The notes beneath the pieces were generated by a model that saw nothing but the letters and a program-made list of their open reading frames with translations, was not told the origin of the DNA and did no database searches. The position numbers and the translations under genes are program-made. From Dechloromonas aromatica (nom. nud.) (GTDB lineage: Bacteria > Pseudomonadota > Gammaproteobacteria > Burkholderiales > Rhodocyclaceae): a stretch of 64,000 nucleotides of DNA. Below, piece by piece: positions 45,942 through 56,067 of the stretch (position 1 is the stretch's first letter; each line of letters begins with the position of its first letter). The stretch is from positions 1-64,000 of the forward strand of contig JAFIHA010000059.1 of NCBI GenBank assembly GCA_017848965.1. The letters run 5' to 3'.

Positions 45942-46435
45942 GCCTGCGCGTCATCGATCTCGACCTCAACGACGCCGCCCATGCGGCAGCGCTCATCGAC
46001 CTGCTCGACCACTATGCGCAGGACCCGATGGGCGGCGGCAACGGCCTGAAGCCGGCAGTGAAGGCGACGCTGGTCGACGGCCTGCAGGGCGTGCCTTTCT
46101 TCCACGGCGGGTTGGCGTTGGCCGGCGACGAAGCGGTCGGCCTGATCAACTGCTTCGCCGGCTTTTCGACTTTCGCCGCCAAGCCGCTGCTCAACATCCA
46201 CGACATCGTCGTCCGTCGCGAGCGCCGCCGCCAGGGCATCGGCCAGGCGTTGCTGGCCTGGGCCGAAGCCAAGGCGCGCGCGCTCGGCTGCTGCAAGCTG
46301 ACGCTGGAAGTGCTGTCGAACAATCACAAGGCGATGGCCTCCTACCAGCTCGCCGGTTTCGCGCCTTACGTGCTCGACCCGGCCGCCGGCCAGGCGCTGT
46401 TCCTGCAGAAGATGCTGGCCGAGGAGAAGCCATGA
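45938..46435 (+). CDS. GNAT-family N-acetyltransferase
   Basis: This 165-residue single-domain acetyltransferase has the acetyl-CoA motif A as [19 protein letters not shown] (about 89-107) and a final QLAGFAPY motif B region. The target is unknown. It starts four bases inside the ubiD stop region (ATGA-type overlap) and overlaps the next gene by four bases. Confidence 0.88.
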   Translation: MSLRVIDLDLNDAAHAAALIDLLDHYAQDPMGGGNGLKPAVKATLVDGLQGVPFFHGGLALAGDEAVGLINCFAGFSTFAAKPLLNIHDIVVRRERRRQGIGQALLAWAEAKARALGCCKLTLEVLSNNHKAMASYQLAGFAPYVLDPAAGQALFLQKMLAEEKP

Positions 46436-46836
46436 ACCCACCGATCGAATCCGGCCCCGGCGGCGTCCGTCCGTCGCTGGTCAATGTCACCCACCTGATC
46501 TACGGCCTGCACGCGATCGCCGTACTGATCGGGGTCACTTCGTCAGCGACCATCGTTGGCGGTTTCGTCTTCGGGTTGCCGTCGTTGCTCGCCGTCTTCC
46601 TCAACTACTGGATGCGCAGCGAAGTCCGCGGCACCTGGCTGGAGAGTCATTTCCGCTGGCAGATCCGGACCTTCTGGTTCACCGTGCTGTGGCTCGGTGT
46701 CTATGGCTTGTTCGTGATCACCATCATCGGCATTCCGATCGCCTTCGTACTGATCCTCGGCCTCGGTTTCTGGGTCGCCTACCGCGTCATCCGCGGCTGG
46801 CTGGCGCTCAACGCCGGCGAGACGATCAACGCCTGA
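46432..46836 (+). CDS. DUF4870-like small membrane protein
   Basis: The 134-residue protein has three hydrophobic segments: HLIYGLHAIAVLIGV, GGFVFGLPSLLAVFLNY and FWFTVLWLGVYGLFVITIIG followed by IPIAFVLILGLGFWVAYRVI. The arrangement resembles DUF4870 proteins, whose role is unknown. It is the last gene of the ubiA-side run and is convergent with the ferredoxin-like gene. Confidence 0.75.
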   Translation: MNPPIESGPGGVRPSLVNVTHLIYGLHAIAVLIGVTSSATIVGGFVFGLPSLLAVFLNYWMRSEVRGTWLESHFRWQIRTFWFTVLWLGVYGLFVITIIGIPIAFVLILGLGFWVAYRVIRGWLALNAGETINA

Positions 46837-46849
46837 TTCCAGCGCGCGC

Positions 46850-47545
46850 TCAGCGCTGCCGCCGCCAGGTTTCGAGCATCGCCAGCGACTGCCCGTAGCT
46901 GTGACTGAGTTGCGCGTCGTCGTAGCGATGTGCGCTGCCCACCGGGCAGGCCAGGCGCGCCAGGCAGCTGCGGGCGCAGGGCGAGCCGGGGCGCAGGCGT
47001 TCGTCGCTGCAGGCGGTGAGCAGGAAAGGCTCGCCGGCGGCGCCGGCCGGGCAGGCGGCCAGGCAGGGGCGAGTGGCGCAGTCGAGGCAGGGATTGGCGC
47101 CACCGGCACTGCCGCCGGGCAGGAAATCGCTGTCGGCGACGATGGCGGCACGGTAGGCGTGCCAGCTCCCCCAGACGGCATCGACGCCGACCATGAAAGG
47201 CGAGACATGATGCCAGCCGGCCAGGCGGCCGAGCGACTGCAGGCCGATTGCGGCGCTGCCGGGATAGACGATGCGGTAACGGCAAGCCGGGCAATGCCCG
47301 GCAAAGAAGCGATCGACCGTCGCCACCGTGTAGTCGTCGATCGGGTTCGCGCCGCTCACGCCGCTAGCCTGCACGCATTCCCAGAGGCGCCGGCCGGCGT
47401 GGCCGAGCAGGATCAGTTGCCGTTCGCCGGGGGCGAGCGCCAGCGGGGCGAGCAGTTCGCCGGGCAGGGCGGCGAGGTCGAAGACGTAGTGCCGGTTGAG
47501 GCCGGCGGCGTCGAGGAAGGCCGCCGGCAGCGCGGGTCGGCTCAT
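46850..47545 (-). CDS. Ferredoxin-fold iron-sulfur protein resembling the QueG C-terminal half
   Basis: The 231-residue protein has 4Fe-4S-like cysteine clusters: NPCLDCATRPCLAACPAGAA and SPCARSCLARLACPVGSAHR, plus GHCPACRYRIVYPG earlier. The spacing is close to but not the same as the dicluster of epoxyqueuosine reductase QueG, and the cobalamin-binding part of QueG is missing. The start at 47545 overlaps the dacB stop (TGA/ATG), so it is translated after dacB. The function is unknown; a redox role is inferred. Confidence 0.7.
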   Translation of the reverse strand: MSRPALPAAFLDAAGLNRHYVFDLAALPGELLAPLALAPGERQLILLGHAGRRLWECVQASGVSGANPIDDYTVATVDRFFAGHCPACRYRIVYPGSAAIGLQSLGRLAGWHHVSPFMVGVDAVWGSWHAYRAAIVADSDFLPGGSAGGANPCLDCATRPCLAACPAGAAGEPFLLTACSDERLRPGSPCARSCLARLACPVGSAHRYDDAQLSHSYGQSLAMLETWRRQR

Positions 47546-48951
47546 TGCCGGGCGGCGATCCAGTCGAGCAGGGCGTCGATCGCGGCGCCGCCTTCCTGGG
47601 CCTGCGCGTCGTTGATCAGGAAGCTCAGGGCGTAACGCCGGCCGGCGGCGTCGATCGCGTAGCCGGCGGCGCTGCGCACGCCGTCGAGGGTGCCGGTCTT
47701 GATGTGGGCGCGCCCGGCTACCGGGCTGCCGTTGAGGCGCTTCTTCATCGTCCCGTCGACGCCGGCCAGCGGCAGGCTGGCGATGAACTCGGGCATCAGC
47801 GGACTGCGCCAGGCGTCGAGCAGCAACTGGTTGAGCTGGCTGGCGCTGATCCGTTCCAGGCGCGACAGGCCGGAGCCGTTGTCGAGCACCAGGCCGGGGA
47901 AGTCGAGGCCGCGCGTGCCCAGCCAGGCGGCGACGCGCCGCCGCGCCTGTTCGGCACTGGCCGGCGTGCCGTCGTTGCCGAGGCTGAGGAAGACCTGGCG
48001 GGCCATCACGTTGTTGCTGAACTTGTTGATGTCGCGGACGAGGTCGGCGAGCGGCGCCGACTCCTGGCGGGCGAGCGGGATCGCCCCGGGCGGCGTGCGG
48101 CCGTTGCGGACGCGGCCGTCGAGGCGGCCGCCGAGTTCCCGCCACAGCGCGCGCAACAGGCCGTCGGCGTGGGCGTCGGCGGAGAGCGGAGCGAGGTTGA
48201 GGCTGCGTTCGCCGCAGCGGTTGGCATAGCTGCCGCGCACTTCGAGGCGGCGCCCGCTGCTTTCCGGCTTGACGCTGAGCTGGATGCGGTCGCGCCAGTC
48301 GCCGGGGCAGGGGCCATTGCTGGTGCGCAGGCCGTTGTCGACGACCAGGTCGGCACTCGGTGATTCGAGCAGGATACGCGGCCGGGCGACGTCGGGTTGC
48401 AAGGTGAAGCGCAGCGCCTGGAAGTCGAGCAGCAGCGCGTCAGGGCCGACGTTGTAGGCGCGTTGCGGCTTGTTGTCGAAGGCGGCGGGGTCAAAATCGA
48501 CCGGCGCAAAGGCGCTGCGGTCGAGGACGATGTCGCCGGCGATGCGGTTGATGCCGCGCACGCGCAACTGGCGCAGCAGGAACCAGAGCTGGTCGCTGCT
48601 CAGCTTGGGGTCGCCGCTGCCGCGCAGGTAGAGATTGCCGGCAAGGACGCCGGCCGTGGGTTCGCGTTCGACCAGGGCGTCGGTCTGCCAGACGTGGGCC
48701 GGGCCGAGCAGGTCGAGCGCGGCGTAGGTGGTGAGCAGCTTCATCACCGACGCCGGGTTCATCGGCGCGTCGGCGTTGTGGGCGAGTAGCGGGGCGGCGG
48801 CGTCGAGCGGCTGGACGACGACGGCGACACCGCTGTCGCGGATGCCGGCCGCCTGCAGTGCCTGGGCGACGCCCGGCGGTAGCTGGGCGCTGGCGGCGGG
48901 GGCAAGCAGTAGCAGGGTGAGGGCAAACAGCGTTTGCAGGATGCGTGGCAT
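47542..48951 (-). CDS. dacB: D-alanyl-D-alanine carboxypeptidase/endopeptidase (PBP4)
   Basis: The 469-residue class C penicillin-binding protein trims and cleaves peptidoglycan cross-links in the periplasm. A signal peptide ends near PAASAQ (residue 23). Active-site motifs are SVMK 68-71, SNN in KFSNNVMARQ and KTG at 418-420 (HIKTGTLDGV). The insertion typical of PBP4 is present between the first two motifs. The next gene overlaps its stop by four bases. Confidence 0.95.
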   Translation of the reverse strand: MPRILQTLFALTLLLLAPAASAQLPPGVAQALQAAGIRDSGVAVVVQPLDAAAPLLAHNADAPMNPASVMKLLTTYAALDLLGPAHVWQTDALVEREPTAGVLAGNLYLRGSGDPKLSSDQLWFLLRQLRVRGINRIAGDIVLDRSAFAPVDFDPAAFDNKPQRAYNVGPDALLLDFQALRFTLQPDVARPRILLESPSADLVVDNGLRTSNGPCPGDWRDRIQLSVKPESSGRRLEVRGSYANRCGERSLNLAPLSADAHADGLLRALWRELGGRLDGRVRNGRTPPGAIPLARQESAPLADLVRDINKFSNNVMARQVFLSLGNDGTPASAEQARRRVAAWLGTRGLDFPGLVLDNGSGLSRLERISASQLNQLLLDAWRSPLMPEFIASLPLAGVDGTMKKRLNGSPVAGRAHIKTGTLDGVRSAAGYAIDAAGRRYALSFLINDAQAQEGGAAIDALLDWIAARQ

Positions 48952-48966
48952 CGCTATTCCGGAAAG

Positions 48967-48996
48967 AAAATCGGGGTCCGTCGGGCCCCCGATTTT
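48967..48996 (-). terminator. Intrinsic terminator of the chemoreceptor gene
   Basis: AAAATCGGGG (48967-48976) and CCCCGATTTT (48987-48996) pair. Read on the minus strand the stem is followed by TTTTCTTT. It ends the gene at 49014 and separates it from dacB. Confidence 0.75.
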
Positions 48997-49013
48997 ACGC
49001 CGGCGGTGAGGAT

Positions 49014-51098
49014 TCAGCGGCGCTGAAATTCGAAATCGCCGATCAGTTTGGCCAGGGTCTGCGAGGTCTGCATCAGTTCGCTGGCCGCCTGGCTGGCCTG
49101 GCGGGCGGCGCTGGTGTTCTGCTCGATCAGGTCGGTGATCTGCTGCATGCTGATCGCCACCTCCTCGCTGGCCACCCCCTGCTGGCGGGCGGCGTCGGAA
49201 ATCTGCCCGGCCATCTGCGAGACCTGGCTCGACGACAGGGTGATGCCTTCCAGGCCGGCGACGCTGTCGCGCAGCTTGCCGATGCCGGTTTCCACTTCCT
49301 GCGATGCGATATCCATGCTGGTGACGGCCTGCGCCGTCACCGACTGGATCTCGCCGACCGTCTTGTTGATGTCGGCGGTCGAACTGGTGGTGCGCTCGGC
49401 GAGCTTGCGCACCTCGTCGGCGACGACCGCGAAACCGCGGCCCTGTTCGCCAGCGCGGGCGGCTTCGATCGCCGCGTTGAGGGCGAGCAGGTTGGTCTGG
49501 TTGGCAATCTCGGCAATGACGCCGGTGATGTCGCCGATCTTGGCGATCGACTGGTTGAGCTGGTCGATGATCCGGTTGGAGGCGGCGACTGCATCGACCA
49601 CCCGCGACGTGGCGGCCATGCTCTGGCTGATGTTGGCGTTGCTCTCGTTGACCCGCTGTTGCGACTGGCTGGCGGCGCTGGCGGTTTCCTGGGCGTTGGC
49701 CGCCACTTCCTGGACCGACTGGCTGAACTCCTCGGTCGCCGCCGCGACGCCCTCGACGCTCGCCTGTTGCTGCTCGGATTGCAGCGACACCTGGCGCATC
49801 TGGTTTTCCAGCAGGCGGCAGCGGGTGTCGATGGCGCGCGAGGCGTTGTTGATCTCGTCAAGCATCGCCTTCAGCGTGTTCTGCATGATGCCGAGGTTGC
49901 ACAAGAGCAGGCCGGGCTCGTCGCGACCGTCGATGTCGATGTCGTCGGTCAGCTTGCCTTCGGCGATCCGGTCGAACAGGTGGATCGCCTTGCGGATCGG
50001 GCCGACCACACCGCGCACCAGCAGCGAGCCGCCGATCAGCGTCAGCAGGATGGCGCCGAGCAGCAGGCCGATGCTGAAGTTGCGCACCCAGTAGTAGTGG
50101 CTCAATGCGGCTTCGTAACGAGCGTTGGCGGCACCCGATATTTCCTCGATCAGGGCATTGCCTTCCCGTTGCATCTCGGCGTAGAGCGGGTTCACGCTGC
50201 GCAGCAGGGTAATGTTGGTGTCCATGAACAAGCCCTGCTTGAGATGGTCGCGGGCGAGATTGATGCCCTCCTTGGAGTAGCGTTCGCGCACTTCGCCGAA
50301 TTTCTGCAGCAGCGCCGTTTCCCTGTCGCTGAGTTTGATGGCCTGCAGTTGTTCGAGCAGGCTGTTGATCTCCTGGCGGTTCTTCAGGGTCGCCTCGATG
50401 TGCAGGTCGAGCGGATGGTCGTGCAGCTTGGCGAACTGGCTGCCCGGGTCGTGCTGCAGCGCCAACATGATCTGCGAGCGGTTGTCCGAAAGCAGGAACA
50501 TCATTCGGTTGACCAGGTTCGAAGGAACCAGGTTGTTGCGGTACATCGCGTTCAGTTCTTCGTCGGTGTTTTTCAGGTTGGCGAGCCCGACGAGGCCGAT
50601 CGTCGCCATCAGCACGATCAGTGCCCCCATCGCCAGCCAGATGCGGGCGCGCAGGCTCAACGTCCGGCGGCCGGTGGCGGGCAGCGAACCTTGCTGGCCG
50701 GCAGCCCGGTAGGCGGCCTCGGCGGCGGCTCGTTTGTCGGCCGGGGCCGGTGAGCGGATCGACAGGTAGCCGCTCGGCTGGCCATCCTTCTTGATCGGCA
50801 CGACGAAGGCTTCGACCCAGTAATGATCGCCGTTCTTGCAGCGGTTCTTGACCAGGCCGCGCCAAGGCAAGCCGGCCTTGACCGTCTTCCACAGGTCGGC
50901 GAAGGCGGCTTCCGGCATGTCCGGGTGGCGGACGATGTTGTGATTCTGGCCGATCAGTTCCTCGCGGCTGAAGCCGCTGACTTCGACAAAGGTGTCGTTG
51001 ACGAAGGTGATACTGCCTTTGAGGTCGGTGCGGGAGACGATGAAGGTATCGCTCGCCAGGCGCACCTCGTTCTGCGTGACAGGCTGGTTGTTTTTCAT
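49014..51098 (-). CDS. Aer-like methyl-accepting chemotaxis protein with PAS domain
   Basis: The 694-residue receptor has an N-terminal PAS domain closely resembling E. coli Aer ([19 protein letters not shown] and [15 protein letters not shown]), which binds FAD to sense redox or oxygen. Two membrane helices (about 152-174 and 341-363) frame a 165-residue periplasmic helical domain absent from Aer. HAMP and the signalling domain follow, with the hairpin tip [20 protein letters not shown]. The start at 51098 follows GGAG at six bases. The periplasmic ligand is unknown; no che genes are nearby. Confidence 0.92.
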   Translation of the reverse strand: MKNNQPVTQNEVRLASDTFIVSRTDLKGSITFVNDTFVEVSGFSREELIGQNHNIVRHPDMPEAAFADLWKTVKAGLPWRGLVKNRCKNGDHYWVEAFVVPIKKDGQPSGYLSIRSPAPADKRAAAEAAYRAAGQQGSLPATGRRTLSLRARIWLAMGALIVLMATIGLVGLANLKNTDEELNAMYRNNLVPSNLVNRMMFLLSDNRSQIMLALQHDPGSQFAKLHDHPLDLHIEATLKNRQEINSLLEQLQAIKLSDRETALLQKFGEVRERYSKEGINLARDHLKQGLFMDTNITLLRSVNPLYAEMQREGNALIEEISGAANARYEAALSHYYWVRNFSIGLLLGAILLTLIGGSLLVRGVVGPIRKAIHLFDRIAEGKLTDDIDIDGRDEPGLLLCNLGIMQNTLKAMLDEINNASRAIDTRCRLLENQMRQVSLQSEQQQASVEGVAAATEEFSQSVQEVAANAQETASAASQSQQRVNESNANISQSMAATSRVVDAVAASNRIIDQLNQSIAKIGDITGVIAEIANQTNLLALNAAIEAARAGEQGRGFAVVADEVRKLAERTTSSTADINKTVGEIQSVTAQAVTSMDIASQEVETGIGKLRDSVAGLEGITLSSSQVSQMAGQISDAARQQGVASEEVAISMQQITDLIEQNTSAARQASQAASELMQTSQTLAKLIGDFEFQRR

Positions 51099-51234
51099 GT
51101 TCGCTCCAGGGGGCAAGCGTTGCTGGCCGGACTTTTCCGCCGCATTTCCTCATCCGCTGCGGTTGCCGTTTGGGGGCGAATATATAACTTTAGTTCTAGT
51201 TCGTGTGGGGCTTTGCCTTCCCGAAACACTGTGC

Positions 51235-51260
51235 AAAAAAAACCCGGCGGGCGCCGGGTT
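51235..51260 (-). terminator. Intrinsic terminator of the Pal-like gene
   Basis: AACCCGGC (51241-51248) pairs with GCCGGGTT (51253-51260) around GGGC, and the minus-strand transcript ends with six U from the A-run at 51235-51240. Confidence 0.85.
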
Positions 51261-51268
51261 GGTTTGTT

Positions 51269-51835
51269 TTATTTGCCAGCATCCTGCTCGTAGATCACGT
51301 CGGCCCGTCGGTTCTCCGCCCAGGCTTCCTCGTTGCGTCCGAGCAGCTTCGGCTTGCGCTTGCCCCAGGTCTTGACCGTGACCTGGGTGCTGCCGGCGCC
51401 GTGGCCGAGCAGCGTGGCGCGCACGCTTTGCGCCCGCTTCAGGCCGAGGCGTTCGTTGTAGCCGCTGCTGCCGCGTTCGTCGGCGTGGCCTTCGATGCGC
51501 ACCCGGGTTTGCGGATTGCGCGCCAGGTAGCGGGCGTGTGCCTGCAGGATGGGGTCGTAATCGGCCTTGATCGCTGCCTGGTCGAGGTCGAAATAGACGC
51601 TGCGTTGCGTGCGCAGGCCTTCCTCGTCCATGCGCATCGGCTTTTCGCCGGTTTCCGCGGCGGCCACCACCGGCGTTGCCGGTTGCAGTTCGGACGGCAC
51701 TTCCTGGCCGAGCAGCCCGGGGTGCACCTTGAGCGCTCCGCTCTGGGCGATCTGCCGGGAGCGTGACGGATCGTTGCCGGTGGCGCAGGCGCTGAGTAGG
51801 GAGGCAAGCAACAGGATGAGGGGAATCGGGCGCAT
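51269..51835 (-). CDS. Pal-like OmpA-domain lipoprotein
   Basis: The 188-residue protein has a lipoprotein signal (LLSAC, lipidated Cys17), a short linker and a C-terminal OmpA-like domain that binds peptidoglycan (RIEGHADERGSSGYNERLGL and RAQSVRATLLG). It lies alone rather than in a tol-pal cluster, so it may be a second Pal-like anchor rather than Pal itself. The start at 51835 gives a proper signal peptide; a TTG seven codons upstream lacks support. Confidence 0.88.
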   Translation of the reverse strand: MRPIPLILLLASLLSACATGNDPSRSRQIAQSGALKVHPGLLGQEVPSELQPATPVVAAAETGEKPMRMDEEGLRTQRSVYFDLDQAAIKADYDPILQAHARYLARNPQTRVRIEGHADERGSSGYNERLGLKRAQSVRATLLGHGAGSTQVTVKTWGKRKPKLLGRNEEAWAENRRADVIYEQDAGK

Positions 51836-51932
51836 GATGGTCGGGCAACTAAGCAATCGCAGGATGATAGCCGCTCTCGGCCCGCTCTACCAGTTTCCCT
51901 TGCGCCCGGGAAGGTGGGGTTTCGGGGCGGTG

Positions 51933-51938
51933 TATAAT
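51933..51938 (+). promoter_or_regulatory. Candidate -10 element of hemA
   Basis: A perfect TATAAT lies 32 bases before the GTG start; no clear -35 is visible at 16-18 bases. Confidence 0.45.
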
Positions 51939-51969
51939 CGCGCACCAAATTTCGTTACGCCAGTTTCCC

Positions 51970-53217
51970 GTGATCTTTACCTTAGGCATCAACCACCACT
52001 CGGCACCGCTCGCCATCCGCGAACGCGTGGCTTTTGGCGCCGACAAGCTGCAGCATGCGCTGGCCGAACTGGCGCAGGCCAAGGCGGTGAAGGAGGTGGC
52101 GATCCTGTCGACCTGCAACCGGACCGAGATCTACTGTGCCGCGGAATCGGCGCAGCAGGTGATCGACTGGCTGACGTCCTACCACCAGGTGGCGTACGAG
52201 GAACTGGCGCCCTATCTCTACGTGCATGACCAGCCGGCTGCCGTGCGTCATGCCTTCCGGGTTGCCTGCGGACTTGATTCGATGGTCATCGGCGAGCCGC
52301 AGATTCTTGGTCAGGTCAAGGACGCGGTGCGCGCCGCGGAAGATGTCGGCACTCTCGGCAGCCAGTTGCACAAGCTGTTTCAGCGCGCCTTCTCGGTGGC
52401 CAAGGAAGTGCGCAGCACCACCGCGATCGGCGCCAACATCGTGTCGATGGCGGCGGCTGGGGTCCATCTCGCCGAGCGCATCTTCGATTCGGTGGCCGGT
52501 CAGCGCATCCTGTTCATCGGCGCCGGCGAGATGATCGAATTGTGCGCCGCCCACTTCTGTGCCGAAAAGCCGCGTCAGGTGACGGTTGCCAACCGCACCG
52601 TCGAACGTGGCCGGGAGCTGGCCGAACGCTACGCCGGTCGCGCCATCCGCCTCGACGAGCTGGCCGATGCCTTGCCGCAGCACGACATCGTCGTTTCCTG
52701 TACCGCCAGTCCGCTGCCCATCATCGGCCTGGGGATGGCCGAACGGGCGGTCAAACTGCGCCGCCACCGGCCGATCTTCATCGTCGACCTGGCGGTGCCG
52801 CGCGACGTCGAGGAGGAAGTCGGCGAACTCGACGACGTCTTTTTGTACACCGTCGACGACCTGGCGCAGATTGTCGAGAGCGGCATGGAGTCGCGCCAGG
52901 CGGCGGTGGTCGAGGCCGAGGGAATCATTGCCCAGCGGGTGCAGGAATTCATCGGCTGGCTGGAGGCGCGCGACACGGTGCCGGTGATCCGCGCCCTGCG
53001 CGATTCGGCCGAGCGCATGCGGCGCCACGAAGTCGAGCATGCGCTGAAGTTGCTGGCGCGTGGCGAGGCGCCGGAGAAGGTGGTCGAACAACTGGCGCAG
53101 CGTCTGAGCAACAAGTTCCTGCACGCGCCGACCAGCGCCCTCGGCGCGGCCGAAGGCGAGGACAGGCAACGCCTGCAGCAGACGGTAGCGCGTCTGTTCC
53201 ACCTGCACGGCGACTGA
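51970..53217 (+). CDS. hemA: Glutamyl-tRNA reductase
   Basis: This 415-residue NADPH enzyme makes glutamate-1-semialdehyde, the first step of C5 haem synthesis. Catalytic Cys49 is in [29 protein letters not shown] and the NADPH-binding [13 protein letters not shown] region are clear. It begins with GTG ([20 protein letters not shown]) and no strong ribosome-binding site, so translation may be kept low. hemA-prfA-prmC is a common order; here a reverse gene interrupts it. Confidence 0.96.
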   Translation: MIFTLGINHHSAPLAIRERVAFGADKLQHALAELAQAKAVKEVAILSTCNRTEIYCAAESAQQVIDWLTSYHQVAYEELAPYLYVHDQPAAVRHAFRVACGLDSMVIGEPQILGQVKDAVRAAEDVGTLGSQLHKLFQRAFSVAKEVRSTTAIGANIVSMAAAGVHLAERIFDSVAGQRILFIGAGEMIELCAAHFCAEKPRQVTVANRTVERGRELAERYAGRAIRLDELADALPQHDIVVSCTASPLPIIGLGMAERAVKLRRHRPIFIVDLAVPRDVEEEVGELDDVFLYTVDDLAQIVESGMESRQAAVVEAEGIIAQRVQEFIGWLEARDTVPVIRALRDSAERMRRHEVEHALKLLARGEAPEKVVEQLAQRLSNKFLHAPTSALGAAEGEDRQRLQQTVARLFHLHGD

Positions 53218-53231
53218 GCGCCAGGGGGGCT

Positions 53232-54860
53232 TCAGTCGCTGCCGCTCGTCGGGCGGTTGAGGACGATGCGGTTGCGGCCGCTGCGCTTGGCGTCAAGCAG
53301 CGCGTCGTCGGCGGCTTCGATCAGGGTCGAGGTGGTCAGGTAATCGGGTAGCGCGGCGACGCCGCAACTGAAGGTGACGCGCAAGGTGCCCTGGGCGTGG
53401 GCGTGCGGTAGCTGGCCGAAATCGAGACGGATCTGGTCGATCAGGCGGACCGCGTGCTCCGGGTCGATGTCGGGCAGCGCAATCAGGAATTCCTCGCCGC
53501 CGTAGCGGCCGACCAGGTCGGTGTTGCGCAGGCGGCCACGGAGCAGCCAGGCCAGGCTGCGGATCACCTGGTCGCCGACCGGGTGGCCGTAGGTGTCGTT
53601 GATCACCTTGAAGCGGTCGATGTCGATCATCGCCACCACCAACTGGCCGCCGGCCTGCGCGGCATTGAGCATGCGCTCGACCTGGAGCTTCGAGGTCGAA
53701 TGGTTGAACAGCCCGGTCAGGCTGTCGTGCTGGCCGGAATAGAGCATTTCCCGGTAGCGCTCGATCTTGGTCTTGACCACCGAGGCGAGGATGATCGGGT
53801 TGACCGGCTTGGTCAGGAACTGGTCGCCGCCCAGGCGCAGGGCTTCGACCTGCTGCACGATGTCGTTCTCGCTCGACAGGTAGATCACCGGCAGCGACTG
53901 GTATTCGGGAATCTGGCGCAGCGCGCTGGTGACTTCGACGCCAGTGCAGAAGGGCATGTACATGTCCATCAGGATGGCGTCGGGGCGGTATTCGCTGGCC
54001 ACTTCGAGGAGCAGGCGCGGGTCGTTGATCGCCTTGCTGTCGATGCCGTGCTGGGTCAGCGAGCGCCGGATGTGGGCGACGGCGGTGGCCGAGTCCTCGA
54101 CGATCAGTACGCGGTACATCTCCTGCTCGTGCATGTCCACCAGGTCGAGGATACGCGACAGGACGTCGCTGACCTTGTTGCCGACCGGCACGCAGGCGTC
54201 GGCGCCGGCGCGCTGCAGCAGGACGATGCTTTGCAGGTTGGACGGTACCGACAGGCAGTAGAAATAGCTGGTCGGGAAGCGCGTGCGCAGGGCGATGATC
54301 GCGGTGATCGCCGCCGGCGGATAGGCCCGGCCTTCGACGTCGGGGATGAAGATGATGGCGAGCGGCGGCTCGTCGTCGGTGGGTTGTTCTTCCCAGCGGA
54401 TGCTTTCCGGCTTGAAGCCGAAGAAACCGAGCTGTTCCGACAGCGAGGTGGACCAGGGGTGGCCGGCGCGGCTGACGAGAACCACGCGGCGCGGCTTGTT
54501 CCAGGTCTCCGCGGCTTTCCCCTCGCTGTTGTCGAGGACGCGCCGGGCCTGGATGGCCGGTGTTTCGTGGCGCCGCAGTTCGCTCAGGATGACGCTCAGC
54601 TTGCGCTCGATGGCGACCGCCTGGTCGAGCGAGATCGGGTGGGTGTCGCGTTCGCCGTAGAAGGAGAGTGCGGTGTTTTCCAGTTCCTGGCAGGCGCGGA
54701 CCAGCCCCGGCAACTGCAGGCGATGCAGTTGTTCGGTGAGGCCGTTCAGCGATAGGGTGAATTCGACGAAGATGTCGAACACGCCCTGTTCGCGGTAACT
54801 GGCCCAGCCTCGCTCAAGGGTGGCGGCGAGGGCGAGCACGGAATTTGGAAAATTTGACAT
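53232..54860 (-). CDS. Diguanylate cyclase with receiver domains
   Basis: The 542-residue protein has an N-terminal helical region (1-110), a degenerate receiver-like domain without the standard phosphoacceptor (about 123-235), a complete REC domain with Asp299 ([12 protein letters not shown]) and a GGDEF domain with GGEEF at 454-458. The inhibitory site RNTD lies five residues earlier (445-448), so c-di-GMP feedback is expected. The ATG at 54860 was chosen over a TTG upstream. It is inserted on the opposite strand between hemA and prfA, convergent with hemA. Confidence 0.92.
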   Translation of the reverse strand: MSNFPNSVLALAATLERGWASYREQGVFDIFVEFTLSLNGLTEQLHRLQLPGLVRACQELENTALSFYGERDTHPISLDQAVAIERKLSVILSELRRHETPAIQARRVLDNSEGKAAETWNKPRRVVLVSRAGHPWSTSLSEQLGFFGFKPESIRWEEQPTDDEPPLAIIFIPDVEGRAYPPAAITAIIALRTRFPTSYFYCLSVPSNLQSIVLLQRAGADACVPVGNKVSDVLSRILDLVDMHEQEMYRVLIVEDSATAVAHIRRSLTQHGIDSKAINDPRLLLEVASEYRPDAILMDMYMPFCTGVEVTSALRQIPEYQSLPVIYLSSENDIVQQVEALRLGGDQFLTKPVNPIILASVVKTKIERYREMLYSGQHDSLTGLFNHSTSKLQVERMLNAAQAGGQLVVAMIDIDRFKVINDTYGHPVGDQVIRSLAWLLRGRLRNTDLVGRYGGEEFLIALPDIDPEHAVRLIDQIRLDFGQLPHAHAQGTLRVTFSCGVAALPDYLTTSTLIEAADDALLDAKRSGRNRIVLNRPTSGSD

Positions 54861-54984
54861 CGCGCATTCAGAACAATCGAACAATTATGCTGACGGAACC
54901 CGATCCTGGCAATCTCGGTGTATTACCAGGGGGGAACTCGGGTACCATAACGGCCCCATTCTCCTAGTCCCGCCGCCCGGATCG

Positions 54985-56067
54985 ATGAAAGCTAGCATTC
55001 GTCAAAAACTGGATCTGCTGGTCGATCGCCTCGACGAAATCGATCGTCTGCTGTCTTCGCCCGACGCGGCTGGCGACATGGCCCAGTTTACCCGTCTCTC
55101 GCGCGAGCGGGCGGAAGTCGAACCGGTGACCATTCGCTACAATGCCTTTCGTCAGGCGGAAAACGATCTGGCGGAAGCGGAGGCGATGCGCGGCGATCCC
55201 GATCTGCGCGAGTTCGCCGAAGAGGAAATCGCCGCCGCCAAGGCGCGCCTGCCGGCACTCGAAATCGAACTGCAGAAACTGCTGCTGCCCAAGGATCCCA
55301 ACGACGACAAGAGCGTCATCCTGGAAATCCGCGCCGGCACCGGCGGCGACGAGTCGGCGCTGTTCGCCGGCGATCTCTTCCGCATGTATTCGCGCTACGC
55401 CGAGCGTCAGCGCTGGCAGGTCGAAGTCTTGTCGGCCAGCGAGTCCGATCTCGGTGGCTACAAGGAAGTGATCTGCCGCATCGCCGGTTACGGCGCTTAT
55501 TCCCGGCTCAAGTTCGAATCCGGCGGTCACCGCGTGCAGCGCGTGCCGGAAACCGAGACCCAGGGGCGCATCCACACCTCGGCCTGCACCGTCGCCGTGA
55601 TGCCGGAAGCCGACGAGGTCGAGGACGTCAACCTCAACCCGGCTGACCTGCGCATCGACACCTTCCGCGCCTCCGGCGCCGGCGGCCAGCACATCAACAA
55701 GACCGACTCGGCGGTGCGCATCACCCACCTGCCGACCGGCATCGTCGCCGAATGCCAGGACGGCCGTTCGCAGCACGCCAACAAGGCGTCGGCAATGAAG
55801 GTGCTGGCGGCGCGCATCAAGGACATCCAGGTGCGCGCGCAGCAAAGCCACATCGCCAGCACGCGCAAGAGTCTGATCGGTTCCGGCGACCGCTCGGAGC
55901 GCATCCGCACCTACAACTTCCCGCAGGGGCGGGTCACCGACCATCGCATCAACCTGACGCTGTACAAGATCGCCGCGATCATGGAAGGCGACATGGACGA
56001 AGTGCTCGACGCGCTGGCCGCCGAACACCAGGCCGACCTGCTCGCCGAACTGGCCGAGCAGCAATGA
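54985..56067 (+). CDS. prfA: Peptide chain release factor 1
   Basis: The 360-residue release factor recognises UAA and UAG. The GGQ motif in [19 protein letters not shown] is the site methylated by PrmC, encoded next. The start at 54985 gives [20 protein letters not shown], the usual N-terminus. Its stop overlaps prmC as ATGA. Confidence 0.97.
   Translation: MKASIRQKLDLLVDRLDEIDRLLSSPDAAGDMAQFTRLSRERAEVEPVTIRYNAFRQAENDLAEAEAMRGDPDLREFAEEEIAAAKARLPALEIELQKLLLPKDPNDDKSVILEIRAGTGGDESALFAGDLFRMYSRYAERQRWQVEVLSASESDLGGYKEVICRIAGYGAYSRLKFESGGHRVQRVPETETQGRIHTSACTVAVMPEADEVEDVNLNPADLRIDTFRASGAGGQHINKTDSAVRITHLPTGIVAECQDGRSQHANKASAMKVLAARIKDIQVRAQQSHIASTRKSLIGSGDRSERIRTYNFPQGRVTDHRINLTLYKIAAIMEGDMDEVLDALAAEHQADLLAELAEQQ

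Noticed and set aside
46850..47545. Calling this gene queG
   Set aside because: At 231 residues it lacks the cobalamin-binding half and the Cys spacing differs.
51269..51835. Calling this gene pal of the Tol-Pal system
   Set aside because: No tol genes or ybgF are adjacent, so only Pal-like is supported.
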